64,000 bases of DNA from Rhodocyclaceae bacterium (GCA_019455325.1 JACFMQ010000002.1:1-64000), one strand, 5' to 3'; numbered from the stretch's first letter, positions 8,624-18,530 are shown. Made by a program: numbers and translations. The notes: generated by a model from the sequence alone, not told the origin.

Positions 8624-9808
8624 TCACTTCATCCATAGACGCTTGATCAGCAGGGTAGCGGACTTGCATTGCGAAAACGGCACCATGCCGATGATCTCGA
8701 ACCCTGGCGTCTGCGTCTCGCGGCGCACGGGGTCGACCATCGGCATGCTGTTGCGATCGTACACGCTGTAGACCGTCGCGCCCTCGGCCTTGAAGGTGCG
8801 CTTGCGGAGCACGGCGATCTCACCGCATTTCAGCTTGACGAGGACGCCCGGCGGCAGCATGCCGATCTCCTTGATGAGCAACTGGATCAGCTCGCCGTCC
8901 AGATGCGAATCCTTCTTCTGGTACATGTCGCGCAGCGCCGCCTGCGGAAAGAACACCTTCGGCCGATACGGCCGGGCGCGGGCCATCGCGCTGTACATGT
9001 CGGCGATGGCCAGGATGCGCGCGCCGAGACCGACATCCCCGCCCGCGAGCCGGCGCGGATAACCGCTGCCGTCGAGCCGCTCGTGATGCGCCAGCACCGC
9101 ATCCAGCCACAGACCGTCGGCGACGCCGGCGGATTTCAGCAGTTCGACGCCGGCGGCCGGGTGATTCCGGACCGCTGCCGCGAGCGATTCCGGCAGGGGG
9201 CCGGTCGTCTGCTCCAGCTCGCTCTGGATGCCGAGCTGCCCCATGTCGCGGGTCAGGGCCGCGCAGACGTAGGGCAGGCGCTCGGCCGGCGACAGCCCCT
9301 TGCGCGCCGCCAGAATCTCGGTGATGACCGCGCCCATCAGGTGATGGACGACGATGTAGGGCGTCTGGTGATCGACGTATGGCGCCGCCAGGGCGCTATC
9401 GACGTCTTTCGCGCACATCGCCTGCAGGCTGACGGCCAGGCTGCGGATGCGCTGCGGCAGATCGATCTGCTCCGGCGCGCGGGCCTGGGTGGAAAAGAGG
9501 TGGCGGAGATTGAGGGCCAGCCCCTCGACCTGATCGAACACGGGCTGCTCGTCGGCCGGCCTGGGCGGCGGGGCGGCGGCGGGAGAAGACGAACGGCTCC
9601 CCTCGTCGGCCTCTCCCGGAACGTTCGCGCCCGGCATTCCGGCATCGGAGAGACGCTCGATGACCGCGCCCCGCAGCACGAGACGCTCCACCAGCGCGTC
9701 GCTGGTGATCACCGTCCCCTGCCTGAGCAGGAGGCGCCCCCTTTCGTCACACAGCGCGAACGGAATGGCCTTTCCCAGCACCACATCTGAAGTTACCAGT
9801 CTTCTCAT
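8624..9808 (-). CDS. HD-GYP domain protein with altered HD motif, putative cyclic-di-GMP phosphodiesterase or sensor
   Basis: This 394-residue protein has a diverged N-terminal region (1-100), an HD-GYP domain (about 135-310) and a C-terminal extension (310-394). The hallmark HHERLDGSGYP (241-251) is intact. In the HD pair, however, the usual HDIGK is RDMGQ (187-191), so the metal-ligand His is Arg while Asp188 remains. IADMYSAM (268-275) fits the downstream conserved helix. Loss of the His probably weakens or abolishes hydrolysis, so it may act as a cyclic-di-GMP binding or regulatory protein. It is the first gene of a two-gene unit with the PAS/HAMP receptor. Confidence 0.8.
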   Translation of the reverse strand: MRRLVTSDVVLGKAIPFALCDERGRLLLRQGTVITSDALVERLVLRGAVIERLSDAGMPGANVPGEADEGSRSSSPAAAPPPRPADEQPVFDQVEGLALNLRHLFSTQARAPEQIDLPQRIRSLAVSLQAMCAKDVDSALAAPYVDHQTPYIVVHHLMGAVITEILAARKGLSPAERLPYVCAALTRDMGQLGIQSELEQTTGPLPESLAAAVRNHPAAGVELLKSAGVADGLWLDAVLAHHERLDGSGYPRRLAGGDVGLGARILAIADMYSAMARARPYRPKVFFPQAALRDMYQKKDSHLDGELIQLLIKEIGMLPPGVLVKLKCGEIAVLRKRTFKAEGATVYSVYDRNSMPMVDPVRRETQTPGFEIIGMVPFSQCKSATLLIKRLWMK

Positions 9809-10172
9809 GGCATCATCGATGCGTGCCGCACGCGCAGGGCCGACGCGCGCAAGCGCGCGGGAAGATCGGCAACCCCGGCATCGTGAGGCATCGGTCTTTT
9901 ATTGTTATCGACGTCGTCTCCCCCGGCACTCGACCGGGCGCCCCCTTTGCAATCCGGCCGCGCCGCGAAGGGCGTGCAGCCGGATGTCATGCTCCCACGA
10001 TCGCCGCGTTAATGACAAGGGTATTGGCCCGAACGGCCGAAGAATTTACGCAGTTGACACGAAGCAGCCGCGTCGGCCGTCGACAGGCCGGGGGAGAGAG
10101 GCTTGCAGGAGTGGCGGCGAGAAGCGGTCGCGGCAGGTGCCGTACCGCTCGCGCCGGGGAGCGCCGTGCGCG
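9809..10172. other. Intergenic region upstream of the HD-GYP gene
   Basis: No gene is supported in these 364 bases. They should hold the promoter of the HD-GYP/receptor unit on the minus strand. A GC-rich imperfect palindrome lies near 9,840-9,865 and an AT-rich patch near 9,895-9,910. I searched for sigma-70, sigma-28 and sigma-54 elements and found none I would defend. Confidence 0.4.
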
Positions 10173-10193
10173 AAAAAGCGCCCGGGCGGGCGC
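10173..10193 (-). terminator. Rho-independent terminator of the purF-metZ operon
   Basis: Read on the minus strand, the last bases of the metZ stop codon lead into GCGCCCG, a two-base loop and CGGGCGC, followed by TTTTT. The seven-base-pair GC stem with a U-tract directly behind metZ is a textbook intrinsic terminator, closing the long minus-strand biosynthetic run. Confidence 0.85.
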
Positions 10194-11389
10194 TAGGCCG
10201 ACAGCCCGCGGTCGAGGTCGGCCTGCAGGTCGGCGACCGCTTCCAGGCCGACGGCGACGCGCAGCAGGCCCTCGCCGATGCCGGCGGCGGCGCGCGCCTC
10301 GGGCGAGATGCGGCCGTGCGTGGTCGACGCCGGGTGCGTCAGCGTCGTCTTGACGTCGCCGAGGTTGGCGGTGATCGACAGCAGCCGGCAGGCATCGACG
10401 ACGCGCCAGGCTTCCGCGCGGCCGCCCTTCACTTCGAAGGAGACGATGGCGCCGCCGCTCGTCTGCTGGCGCATCGCCAGTTCGTGCTGCGGGTGCGACG
10501 GCAGGCCGGGGTAGAAGACGCGCGCCACGCGCGGGTGCGCCTCCAGCCAGCGCGCCAGTTCCAGCGTCCGCGCCGACTGCGCCTGCATGCGGATCTGCAG
10601 CGTCTCGATGCCCTTCAACAGCACCCAGGCGTTGAACGCGGAGAGCGTCGGGCCGGCGGTGCGCAGGAACTTGAACACCTCGTCGGTGTACTTCCTCGGG
10701 CCGACGACGGCGCCGCCGAGCACGCGGCCCTGGCCGTCGAGATACTTGGTCGCCGAATGCACGACGAGGTCGGCGCCCAGGTCGAGCGGCCGTTGCAGGA
10801 TCGGCGTGCAGAAGCAGTTGTCGACGGCGACGAGGATGCCTCGTGCGTGCGCGATGCCGGCGAGCGCCGCGATGTCGGCGATCTCGGTGAGCGGGTTCGA
10901 CGGCGTTTCCAGGAAGAACAGTTTCGTGTTCGGCCGGATCGCCGCTTCCCAGGCGCCGACGTCGGTCTGCGACACGCAGGTGGTCTCGATGCCGAAGCGC
11001 GACAGGATGTTGTTGAACAGTTGCAGCGTCGCGCCGAACAGGCTGTTCGAGGCGACGATGTGGTCGCCGGCCTTGAGGTGCGCCATGACCAGCGAGAGGA
11101 TCGCCGACATGCCGCTGGCCGTCGCCACCGCCGCCTCGGCGCCTTCGAGCGCGGCCAGCCGCTCCTGGAAGGCGGCCACCGTCGGATTGGTGAAGCGCGA
11201 ATAGACGCAGCCCTCCTCCTCGCCGGAGAAGCGCGCGGCGGCCTGCGCCGCGTCGTCGAAGACGAAGCTGGAGGTGAGGTACATCGCCTCCGAATGCTCG
11301 TTGAACTGCGTGCGCGCGGTGCCGGCGCGCACGGCCAGCGTCTCCGGCAGGTAGCCGGCGGCCGCGTCTTCGTCTTTTCGTCCGCTCAT
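10193..11389 (-). CDS. metZ: O-succinylhomoserine sulfhydrylase
   Basis: This 398-residue PLP enzyme of the Cys/Met-metabolism family joins O-succinylhomoserine and sulfide to give homocysteine. The PLP lysine lies in HSATKYLDGQGR, and YSRFTNPT and ASGMSAI fit the family's phosphate and cofactor contacts. I chose the ATG at 11389 because GGAG lies eight bases upstream; a GTG at 11398 would add three residues and overlap purF. It is the last gene of the run, five bases after purF. The purF-metZ pairing is common in proteobacteria and favours MetZ over cystathionine gamma-synthase. Confidence 0.9.
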   Translation of the reverse strand: MSGRKDEDAAAGYLPETLAVRAGTARTQFNEHSEAMYLTSSFVFDDAAQAAARFSGEEEGCVYSRFTNPTVAAFQERLAALEGAEAAVATASGMSAILSLVMAHLKAGDHIVASNSLFGATLQLFNNILSRFGIETTCVSQTDVGAWEAAIRPNTKLFFLETPSNPLTEIADIAALAGIAHARGILVAVDNCFCTPILQRPLDLGADLVVHSATKYLDGQGRVLGGAVVGPRKYTDEVFKFLRTAGPTLSAFNAWVLLKGIETLQIRMQAQSARTLELARWLEAHPRVARVFYPGLPSHPQHELAMRQQTSGGAIVSFEVKGGRAEAWRVVDACRLLSITANLGDVKTTLTHPASTTHGRISPEARAAAGIGEGLLRVAVGLEAVADLQADLDRGLSA

Positions 11390-11394
11390 GCGAC

Positions 11395-12921
11395 TCACTC
11401 CGAAACCAGGTTGAGGTGCATCTGCTGCGAGGCGCCGCCGTCCTCGCTCGACCCGCCCGGCAGGCCGTTGCGGGCGTTCTCGATCTCGTCGAGGTATTCC
11501 GGGCTGACGTCGCCGGTGATGTAGCAGCCGTCGAAGCAGGAGGCGTCGAACGATGACAGCCGCCCGTCGGACAGCTCGCGCACCGACGCCTTTAGCGCGT
11601 CGAGGTCCTGATAGACGAGCGCGTCGGCGCCGATCTCGCGGGCGATCTCCTCGTCGCTGCGGCCGGTGGCGATCAGCTCGCCGCGCGTCGGCATGTCGAT
11701 GCCGTAGACGTTCGGAAAGCGCACCGGCGGCGCGGCGGACGCGAAATAGACCTTGCGCGCGCCGGCGGCGCGCGCCATGTCGACGATCTCGCGGCTGGTC
11801 GTGCCGCGCACGATCGAATCATCGACGAGCAGCACGCGCTTGCCGCGGAACTCCTCACCGACGGTATTGAGCTTCTGGCGCACCGACTTCTTGCGCGTCG
11901 CCTGCCCCGGCATGATGAAGGTGCGGCCGATGTAGCGGTTCTTGACGAAGCCCTCGCGGTACGGGATGCCGAGCGTCTGCGCCAGCTCCATCGCCGACGG
12001 CCGCGACGAGTCGGGGATCGGGATGACGATGTCGATCTCTTCGACCGGGATGCTCGCCTTCACCTTCTCGGCGAGGTGCTGGCCCATGCGCAGGCGGGTT
12101 TCGTAGACCGAGACGCCGTCGATCACCGAATCCGGGCGCGCCAGGTACACGTACTCGAAGATGCACGGCGAATAGACCGGCTGCTGCGCGCACTGGCGCG
12201 TGTGCAACTGGTGGCTGAGGTCGATGAAGATCGCCTCGCCCGGCTCGACGTCGCGCACGACCGAGAAGCCGAGGGTGTCGAGCGCCACCGATTCGGAGGC
12301 GACGAGGTACTCGGTGCCCTCCGCCGTCTCGTTGGTGCCGAAGACCAGCGGCCGGATGCCGTGCGGGTCGCGGAAGGCCAAGAGCCCGTAGCCGGCGATC
12401 AGCGCGACCACGGCGTAGGCGCCGCGGCAGCGGCGATGCACGCCGGCGACCGCCTGGAAGATGCTGTCGACGTCCAGCTCGAAGCCGTGCGCCGCGGCCT
12501 GCAGCTCGTGCGCGAGCACGTTGAGCAGCACCTCCGAATCCGAGCTGGTGTTGATGTGCCGGCGGTCGAGCCGGAACATCACCTCCTGCAACTGCTGCGT
12601 GTTGGTCAGGTTGCCGTTGTGGCCGAGCACGATGCCGAACGGCGAATTGACGTAGAAGGGCTGCGACTCGGCGAAGTTGTAGGCCGAGCCGGCGGTCGGG
12701 TAGCGCACGTGGCCGATGCCGACGTTGCCCGGCAGCGCGCGCATGTTGCGCGTTCGGAAGACGTCGCGCACCAGCCCCGGCCCCTTGTGCATGTGGAAGG
12801 TGTTGCCTTCCGCGGTGACGATGCCGGCCGCGTCCTGGCCGCGGTGCTGCAGCACCATCAGGCCGTCGTAGAGCAGTTGGTTGACCGGAGAGGTGGCGAC
12901 GACGCCGAGAATTCCGCACAT
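11395..12921 (-). CDS. purF: Amidophosphoribosyltransferase
   Basis: This 508-residue enzyme catalyses the first committed step of purine synthesis, PRPP plus glutamine to 5-phosphoribosylamine. It starts MCGILGVV, so removal of Met exposes the N-terminal Cys nucleophile of the class II glutamine amidotransferase domain (to about residue 235). The phosphoribosyltransferase domain carries the PRPP loop [14 protein letters not shown]. Length is typical. It sits between cvpA (26 bases upstream) and metZ, the usual cvpA-purF arrangement. Confidence 0.96.
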   Translation of the reverse strand: MCGILGVVATSPVNQLLYDGLMVLQHRGQDAAGIVTAEGNTFHMHKGPGLVRDVFRTRNMRALPGNVGIGHVRYPTAGSAYNFAESQPFYVNSPFGIVLGHNGNLTNTQQLQEVMFRLDRRHINTSSDSEVLLNVLAHELQAAAHGFELDVDSIFQAVAGVHRRCRGAYAVVALIAGYGLLAFRDPHGIRPLVFGTNETAEGTEYLVASESVALDTLGFSVVRDVEPGEAIFIDLSHQLHTRQCAQQPVYSPCIFEYVYLARPDSVIDGVSVYETRLRMGQHLAEKVKASIPVEEIDIVIPIPDSSRPSAMELAQTLGIPYREGFVKNRYIGRTFIMPGQATRKKSVRQKLNTVGEEFRGKRVLLVDDSIVRGTTSREIVDMARAAGARKVYFASAAPPVRFPNVYGIDMPTRGELIATGRSDEEIAREIGADALVYQDLDALKASVRELSDGRLSSFDASCFDGCYITGDVSPEYLDEIENARNGLPGGSSEDGGASQQMHLNLVSE

Positions 12922-12947
12922 CTTGGTGGTTTCCTACCTGATTGTTG

Positions 12948-13442
12948 CTACCTGAATCGAATCCGTTTCGCCGCTTCCGGCGGCAGCCAGGGCTTGCTCG
13001 CCAGCACGGCGGTTTCCAGCGGCGGCGCCAGCCGCGCCTGCGCCCACCAGGGTTCCTTCGGCGCCGAGGTCATGCCGCCCGCCGCCACCAGCACGAGGAC
13101 GATCAGCAGACCGCGCGCCAGCCCGAAGGCGACGCCGAACACCCGGTCCACGGCCGTCAGCCCGAGCGCCTTGAGCAGCCCGCGCACGGCCTGCCGGACC
13201 AGCGCCAGGACGAAGACGACGCCGACGAAGACCAGCGCGTAGCCGGCGAGCACGCGCAGCCCCGGGTCGGGGATGGCGGTGATCAGTTCCCCGGCCTCGC
13301 GCCCGAACTGCCAGGCGGCGAGCGCGGCCACCACCCAGGCGAGCAGCGCCAGCACCTCGCCGATCAGGCCGCGCCATACGCCGAGCGCGAGCGACGCGAC
13401 GAGGATGACGACGACGCCGTAATCGAAAGCGGTGAACGACAA
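12948..13442 (-). CDS. cvpA: CvpA family inner-membrane protein
   Basis: This 164-residue protein has four hydrophobic segments, about 8-28, 30-47, 67-90 and 105-125, and the family opening FDYGVVVILVASLALGVWRG. CvpA is needed for colicin V production in E. coli, and homologues affect envelope stress resistance; the molecular activity is unknown. The frame begins with TTG at 13442, with GAGGA seven bases upstream. No ATG fits the conserved N-terminus, so a TTG start is likely. It lies ten bases after the SPOR gene and just before purF. Confidence 0.88.
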   Translation of the reverse strand: MSFTAFDYGVVVILVASLALGVWRGLIGEVLALLAWVVAALAAWQFGREAGELITAIPDPGLRVLAGYALVFVGVVFVLALVRQAVRGLLKALGLTAVDRVFGVAFGLARGLLIVLVLVAAGGMTSAPKEPWWAQARLAPPLETAVLASKPWLPPEAAKRIRFR

Positions 13443-13452
13443 GAAGCGATCC

Positions 13453-14151
13453 TCACTGCCGCGTCGCGACGACGCCGTTCACGCCGATGCGCTTCATCTT
13501 CTCGAGCGCCTTCTCGGCCGCCTCGCGGCTGGCGAAGGGCCCGGCGCGCACGCGCGTCTTCTTGCCCTGCGGCGAGTCGAGCGCCTCGGTGTAGACCTTG
13601 ATGCCGAGCTCGCCGAGCTTGCTCTGCAACTGCCGGACGTTGGCCGGGTTGGCGAAGGCGCCGATCAGGATGACGTGCTCGACCGCGGCCGGCGCGGCGT
13701 CCGGCGCCTTGCCGGCGAGGATCGCCGCCGCCCGGCGGGCGTCGTCGTCGGCCTTCGGCTTCTCCGCCGGCTTTTCGGCGGGTTTCTCGACGGGCTTCGG
13801 CGCCGGTTTCTCGGCGACGGCAGGCGCCTTTTCCGGAGCCGCCGCGGGCGCCTTCTCCGGCGGTTTCTCGGCGGCCCTTTCGGCAGCCTTTTCGGCCGGC
13901 TTCTCCGCCGCCGCGCTACGCGCCGGCGGCGCGGCCGCCGGCTTCGCGGCGAGCGCCTTCGGCGCGAAGGGCGGCGCCTGCTCCTGGCCGGGGATGCGGA
14001 TCTCGACGTCGGCCACCGGCGCCTGCGGCGAGGGGTCCATGACCATCGGCAGCACCACCGCGGCGAGCACCGCCATCGCGATCGCGCCGACCAGGCGGCG
14101 ACGGGCGCGCTTCTTCAGCGGCAACTGGGCGTCGGCTTCCGGCATCGACAT
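13453..14151 (-). CDS. SPOR domain cell-division protein (DedD-like)
   Basis: This 232-residue protein has a short basic cytoplasmic N-terminus, one membrane segment (about 21-38), a long periplasmic linker of repeated Ala-Glu-Lys-Pro units (about 75-140), and a C-terminal SPOR domain (about 155-232: ILIGAFANPANVRQL through VRAGPFASREAAEKAL). SPOR domains bind denuded septal peptidoglycan and bring such proteins to the division site. Its place between folC and cvpA matches dedD in E. coli. The ATG overlaps the folC stop (TGATG), implying coupled translation. Confidence 0.88.
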   Translation of the reverse strand: MSMPEADAQLPLKKRARRRLVGAIAMAVLAAVVLPMVMDPSPQAPVADVEIRIPGQEQAPPFAPKALAAKPAAAPPARSAAAEKPAEKAAERAAEKPPEKAPAAAPEKAPAVAEKPAPKPVEKPAEKPAEKPKADDDARRAAAILAGKAPDAAPAAVEHVILIGAFANPANVRQLQSKLGELGIKVYTEALDSPQGKKTRVRAGPFASREAAEKALEKMKRIGVNGVVATRQ

Positions 14152-15512
14152 CAGGGGCGTTCCTCGAGGGCGCGCATCACGGCCGCCACGGTGTAGAAGG
14201 ATCCAAAGACGAGAATTCTATCATTTTCGCCGGCCGCCTCGCGGGCCGCGGCAAAGGCCGAAGCCGGGTCGGCGTGGCAGTCCACGCGGCCGCCCAGGCC
14301 CTGGTCGGCGACCGCCCGCGCCAGCGTTTCGGCGGCGGCGCCGCGCGGCACGGCGAGCGTCGCCAGGTGCCAGTGGTCGACCTTGCCGGCGAGCGCGGCG
14401 AGCGCGCCGGCCACGTCCTTGTCGGCGAGCATGCCGACGACCGCGTGCGTCTTCGCGTAGAAGCCCATGTCGCCGAGGTTGGCGGCGAGCGCGGCGACCG
14501 CCTGCGGGTTGTGGGCGACGTCCAGCACCACCGCCGGCCGGCCGGGCACGACCTGGAAGCGGCCGGCCAGCTCGATCTCGATCAGGCCGCGGCGCACCGA
14601 CTGCATGTCCACCGGCAGCCGCGCCTTCACCGCGTCGAGCGCGGCCAGCGCCGCCGACGCGTTGGCCAGTTGCTGCGCGCCGCGCAGGCCGGGATTGGCC
14701 AGCCCGCCGCGGCGCAGGCCGTTGCCGCCCCACCAGGTCCATTGCGTCTTGTCGCCGAAATAGCCGAAATCGCGGCCGATCAGCCGCAGGTCGGCGCCGA
14801 TGGCCGCCGCGTGGTCGAGCAGCGAGATCGGCGGCTGCGGGTCGGCGCAGATCGCCGGCCGGCCGGCGCGGAAGATGCCGGCCTTCTCGCGGCCGATGGC
14901 CTCGCGGTCCGGGCCGAGCCAGTCGGTGTGGTCGAGGGCCACGCCGGTGACGACGGCGACGTCGGATTCGTAAACGTTCACCGCGTCGAGCCGGCCGCCG
15001 AGGCCGACTTCGAGGATGACGACGTCAACCTCGGCGGCGGCGAACGCCTCCCACGCGGCCAGCGTGCCGAACTCGAAGTAGGTCAGCGGCACCTCGCCGG
15101 CGGCGACGCGCGCCGCTTCCACGCGCGCGAAGGCGTCGCACAGCGGCGCGTCGGCGATCGGCCGGCGGTCGAGGCGCACGCGCTCGTTGTAGGCCAGGAG
15201 ATGCGGCGACGCGTAGCAGCCGGTGCGGTAGCCGGCGTACGAGAGGATGTGTTCGAGGTAGGCGCAGGTCGAGCCCTTGCCGTTGGTGCCGCCGACGACG
15301 ATCACCGGGCAGGTTTCGCGCTGGCCGCGCTGTTGGCCCAGCTCGGCCTTGACGCGCGCGACGCGGTCGAGCCCCAGCTCGATCCCGGCCTGCCCCTTCG
15401 GGTGCAGGGATTCGAGGTGGCGCAGCCAGTGCGCCAGAGAGGAGTGAGGAGCGATGAGGAAGGAGGGCGCCTCCGCTGAAGAGCCGGGCGGCTGTTGCTC
15501 CTCACTCCTCAC
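14151..15512 (-). CDS. folC: Bifunctional folylpolyglutamate synthase / dihydrofolate synthase
   Basis: This 453-residue Mur-ligase-type ATP-dependent enzyme makes dihydrofolate and adds glutamates to folates. The P-loop is GGTNGKGST; other signatures are YFEFGTLAAWEAF, VILEVGLGGRLDAVN and DVAHNPQA. The conserved part begins about residue 26 (SLAHWLRHLESLHP). The only in-frame start is GTG at 15512, ten bases after the accD stop with GAGGAG upstream, so the protein has an unusual extension of about 25 residues. That extension is encoded by iterated GAGGAGTGA-type sequence and may be a recent expansion. Confidence 0.92.
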   Translation of the reverse strand: MRSEEQQPPGSSAEAPSFLIAPHSSLAHWLRHLESLHPKGQAGIELGLDRVARVKAELGQQRGQRETCPVIVVGGTNGKGSTCAYLEHILSYAGYRTGCYASPHLLAYNERVRLDRRPIADAPLCDAFARVEAARVAAGEVPLTYFEFGTLAAWEAFAAAEVDVVILEVGLGGRLDAVNVYESDVAVVTGVALDHTDWLGPDREAIGREKAGIFRAGRPAICADPQPPISLLDHAAAIGADLRLIGRDFGYFGDKTQWTWWGGNGLRRGGLANPGLRGAQQLANASAALAALDAVKARLPVDMQSVRRGLIEIELAGRFQVVPGRPAVVLDVAHNPQAVAALAANLGDMGFYAKTHAVVGMLADKDVAGALAALAGKVDHWHLATLAVPRGAAAETLARAVADQGLGGRVDCHADPASAFAAAREAAGENDRILVFGSFYTVAAVMRALEERP

Positions 15513-15522
15513 TCACTACTCC

Positions 15523-16395
15523 TCACGCTGCCGCAGGCAGCTTCTGCAGCAGCGCCAGCAGTTGCGCCAGCGTCGCCTTCATCTCGCGGCGGTCGACGAT
15601 CATGTCGATGGCGCCCTTTTCGAGCAGGAACTCGGAGCGCTGGAAGCCTTCCGGCAGCTTCTCGCGCACCGTCTGCTCGATGACGCGCGGGCCGGCGAAG
15701 CCGATCAGCGCGCCCGGCTCGGCGATGACCACGTCGCCGACGAAGGCGAAGGACGCGGAGACGCCGCCCATGGTCGGGTCGGTGAGGATGGAGATGAACG
15801 GCAGCCGCTTCTCCGAGAGCTTGGTCAGCGCGGCCGTGGTCTTGGCCATCTGCATCAGCGAGAAAAGGCCCTCCTGCATGCGCGCGCCGCCCGAGGCGGT
15901 GACGCAGATGAACGGCAGCTCGCTCTCGACGGCGACGCGCACGCCGCGCACGAAGCGTTCGCCGAGCACCGAGCCCATCGAGCCGCCCATGAAGTCGAAC
16001 TCGAAGGCCGAGGCGACCACCGGCACGGTGTTGATCGCGCCCTGCATGACCACCAGCGAGTCGGTCTCGCCGCTGCTTTCGCAAGCGTCATGCAGGCGCT
16101 CGGGATAGCGGCGGCTGTCCTTGAACTTGAGCGTATCGACCGGCAGCACCTCGTCGCCGATCTCGTAGCGGCCCTCGTCGTCGAGCAGCACTTCGAGGCG
16201 GGCGCGCGCCTTCAGGCGGTTGTGGTGGCCGCACTTCGGGCAGACGTTGAGGTTGTTTTCGAGATCGGTGGCGTAGAGCACCGCCTCGCACGACGGGCAC
16301 TTGCTCCACAGGCCCTCGGGCAGCGAGGACTTGCGCGCGGCGCCCGGTTCGTTGCGCTTGATCTTCGGCGGCAGCAGTTTGTTCAGCCAGCTCAT
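15523..16395 (-). CDS. accD: Acetyl-CoA carboxylase carboxyltransferase subunit beta
   Basis: This 290-residue subunit works with AccA to transfer CO2 from biotin to acetyl-CoA, the first step of fatty acid synthesis. The N-terminal C4 zinc ribbon (CPSCEAVLY ... CPKCGHH, about residues 34-56) is followed by the crotonase-fold carboxyltransferase domain with [11 protein letters not shown] and GGVSASFA. Length is normal. It lies 29 bases after trpA and ten before folC, the common trpA-accD-folC order. Confidence 0.96.
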   Translation of the reverse strand: MSWLNKLLPPKIKRNEPGAARKSSLPEGLWSKCPSCEAVLYATDLENNLNVCPKCGHHNRLKARARLEVLLDDEGRYEIGDEVLPVDTLKFKDSRRYPERLHDACESSGETDSLVVMQGAINTVPVVASAFEFDFMGGSMGSVLGERFVRGVRVAVESELPFICVTASGGARMQEGLFSLMQMAKTTAALTKLSEKRLPFISILTDPTMGGVSASFAFVGDVVIAEPGALIGFAGPRVIEQTVREKLPEGFQRSEFLLEKGAIDMIVDRREMKATLAQLLALLQKLPAAA

Positions 16396-16424
16396 CTTGT
16401 TCTTCCTCTTGCGGGACGCGCGCC

Positions 16425-17246
16425 TTACGCGGCGTCCATCCCCTGACGGATGCCGGACACGAGCCCCCGGACCTTGGCGCAGATCGCGGCGGGCGTCGAC
16501 TTTTCGCAGCCCTGGCAGCGCTCGATTTCCTCGATGATGCGGCTGCCGATGACGACGGCGTCGGCGACGCGCGCGATACGCGCGGCGGTTTCGGCGTCGC
16601 GGATGCCGAAGCCGACGCCGACCGGCAGCCCGGTCTTTTCGCGGATCGCCGGCAGACGCGCGGCAACCGCGTCGACGTCGAGCGCCGCCGAGCCGGTGAC
16701 GCCCTTCAGCGAGACGTAATAGACGTAGCCGCTGGCAACCTCGGCGGCGCCGGCGATGCGCTCGTCGGTCGAGGTCGGCGCCAGCAGGAAGATCGGATCG
16801 AGGCCGTTCGTCTTCATCGCCGCGGCGAACTCGGCGCTCTCCTCGGGCGGGTAGTCGACGACCAGCACGCCGTCGACGCCGGCCGCGCGCGCGGCGGCGG
16901 CGAAGGCGTCGACGCCCATGGCCTCGACCGGGTTGGCATAGCCCATCAGCACTACCGGCGTCTCCGCGTCCGTCCGGCGGAATTCGGCGACGAGCGCGAG
17001 CACCTTCCGCAGGCTCATGCCTTTCGCCAGCGCGCGCTCGGAGGCGCGCTGGATGGTCGGGCCGTCGGCCATCGGGTCGGAGAACGGCACGCCGAGCTCG
17101 ATGACGTCGGCGCCAGCCTCGACCAGCGCGTGCATCAGCGGCACGGTCAGCGCCGCGTCGGGATCGCCGGCGGTGATGAACGGGATCAGCGCCTTGCGGC
17201 CCTGCGCCTTCAGGCGCTCGAAAGTGGCTTGGATGCGGGAAGTCAT
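16425..17246 (-). CDS. trpA: Tryptophan synthase alpha chain
   Basis: This 273-residue TIM-barrel lyase cleaves indole-3-glycerol phosphate and passes indole to TrpB. Catalytic Glu lies in [18 protein letters not shown], where the Asp also belongs to the active site; the phosphate-binding GVGFGIRD is present. I chose ATG at 17246 (MTSRIQATF). The frame extends nine codons further into repeat sequence with no ribosome site. An intergenic repeat of 84 bases separates it from trpB. Confidence 0.94.
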   Translation of the reverse strand: MTSRIQATFERLKAQGRKALIPFITAGDPDAALTVPLMHALVEAGADVIELGVPFSDPMADGPTIQRASERALAKGMSLRKVLALVAEFRRTDAETPVVLMGYANPVEAMGVDAFAAAARAAGVDGVLVVDYPPEESAEFAAAMKTNGLDPIFLLAPTSTDERIAGAAEVASGYVYYVSLKGVTGSAALDVDAVAARLPAIREKTGLPVGVGFGIRDAETAARIARVADAVVIGSRIIEEIERCQGCEKSTPAAICAKVRGLVSGIRQGMDAA

Positions 17247-17267
17247 GTCAGGTCTCCCGCCGGGCCG

Positions 17268-17296
17268 CCCCAAGGGAAGCCTGCGCCCCCTTGGGG
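17268..17296. repeat. Intergenic inverted repeat between trpB and trpA
   Basis: CCCCAAGGG (17268-17276) pairs perfectly with CCCTTGGGG (17288-17296) around an 11-base loop, and imperfect pairing extends outward. It is followed by CAGCGAACGAAGTGAGCG. It resembles short repeats that I recall seeing between genes in betaproteobacterial genomes. It lies inside the trpB-trpA transcript, with no U-tract, so a role in RNA stability is more likely than termination. Confidence 0.55.
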
Positions 17297-17330
17297 GGCA
17301 GCGAACGAAGTGAGCGTGGGGGTCGTCATT

Positions 17331-18530
17331 TCAGAACTCGATGCCCGATTTTTCGGCGACGGTGTGCATGTCCTTGTCGCCGCGACCGGAGAGGTTGACC
17401 AGCAGAACCTTGTCCTTGCCGAGCGTCGGCGCCAGCTTGGCGGCATAGGCCAGCGCGTGGCTCGATTCCAGCGCCGGAATGATGCCTTCGTAGCGGCACA
17501 GGTCGTGGAAGGCCTGAAGCGCCTCGGCATCGGTGATGCCGACGTACTCGGCGCGGCCGGAATCCTTGAGCCAGGCGTGCTCCGGGCCGACGCCCGGATA
17601 GTCGAGGCCGGCCGAGATCGAGTGCGTCTCGATGATCTGCCCGTCTTCGTCCTGCAGCAGATAGGTGCGGTTGCCGTGCAGCACGCCGGGGCGGCCGCGT
17701 TCCAGCGACGCCGCGTGGTGGCCGGAGTCCAGCCCCTCGCCGGCGGCCTCGACGCCGACGAGCTTCACGCCCTCGACCGGGATGTACGGGTAGAAGATGC
17801 CCATCGCGTTCGAGCCGCCGCCGACGCAGGCGATGGCGTAGTCCGGCTGGCGGCCGATCTGCTCCTGCATCTGCGCGATGCACTCCTGGCCGATCACCGC
17901 CTGGAAGTCGCGCACCATCATCGGGTAGGGGTGCGGGCCGGCGACCGTACCGATGATGTAGAAGGTGTCGTGGACGTTCGTCACCCAGTCGCGCATGGCT
18001 TCGTTGAGCGCGTCCTTGAGCGTCTTCGAGCCGGATTCGACGGGCACGACGGTGGCGCCCAGGAGCTTCATGCGATAGACGTTGGCGGCCTGGCGCTTGA
18101 CGTCCTCGCTGCCCATGTAGACCACGCATTCCATGCCGTAGCGCGCGGCGACCGTGGCCGTGGCCACGCCGTGCTGGCCGGCGCCGGTTTCCGCAATCAC
18201 GCGCGGCTTGCCCATGCGCCTGGCGAGCATGGCCTGGCCGATGCAGTTGTTCACCTTGTGCGCGCCGGTGTGGTTCAGATCCTCGCGCTTGAGATGGATC
18301 TGCGCGCCGCCGAGCAGTTCGGACCAGCGCTTCGCGTGGTAGATCGGGCTCGGCCTACCGACGTAGTGTTTCAGCTCGTATTCGAACTCGGCGATGAACT
18401 GCGGGTCCTTCTGCGCGGCGGCATAGGCTTCCTTCAGTTCCGTCAGCGCCGGGATCAGCGTCTCGGCGACGAACAGGCCGCCGTAGGGACCGAAATGGCC
18501 CCGCTCGTCCGGCAGGTCATACATCTGCAT
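17331..18530 (-). CDS. trpB: Tryptophan synthase beta chain
   Basis: This 399-residue PLP enzyme condenses indole and serine to tryptophan. The PLP lysine is Lys92 in HTGAHKVNN, the conserved Glu lies in AETGAGQHG, and the phosphate loop is [11 protein letters not shown] chose the ATG at 18530 because GGAG lies six bases upstream. It overlaps the end of trpF by 14 bases; a start at 18557 is open but unsupported. trpF, trpB and trpA follow one another, as usual in betaproteobacteria. Confidence 0.96.
   Translation of the reverse strand: MQMYDLPDERGHFGPYGGLFVAETLIPALTELKEAYAAAQKDPQFIAEFEYELKHYVGRPSPIYHAKRWSELLGGAQIHLKREDLNHTGAHKVNNCIGQAMLARRMGKPRVIAETGAGQHGVATATVAARYGMECVVYMGSEDVKRQAANVYRMKLLGATVVPVESGSKTLKDALNEAMRDWVTNVHDTFYIIGTVAGPHPYPMMVRDFQAVIGQECIAQMQEQIGRQPDYAIACVGGGSNAMGIFYPYIPVEGVKLVGVEAAGEGLDSGHHAASLERGRPGVLHGNRTYLLQDEDGQIIETHSISAGLDYPGVGPEHAWLKDSGRAEYVGITDAEALQAFHDLCRYEGIIPALESSHALAYAAKLAPTLGKDKVLLVNLSGRGDKDMHTVAEKSGIEF

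Noticed and set aside
9809..10172. Possible sigma-28 or sigma-54 promoter for the HD-GYP/receptor unit
   Set aside because: A GTCGATAA-like -10 has no TAAA at the right distance, and GG/GC pairs are at the wrong spacing for sigma-54.
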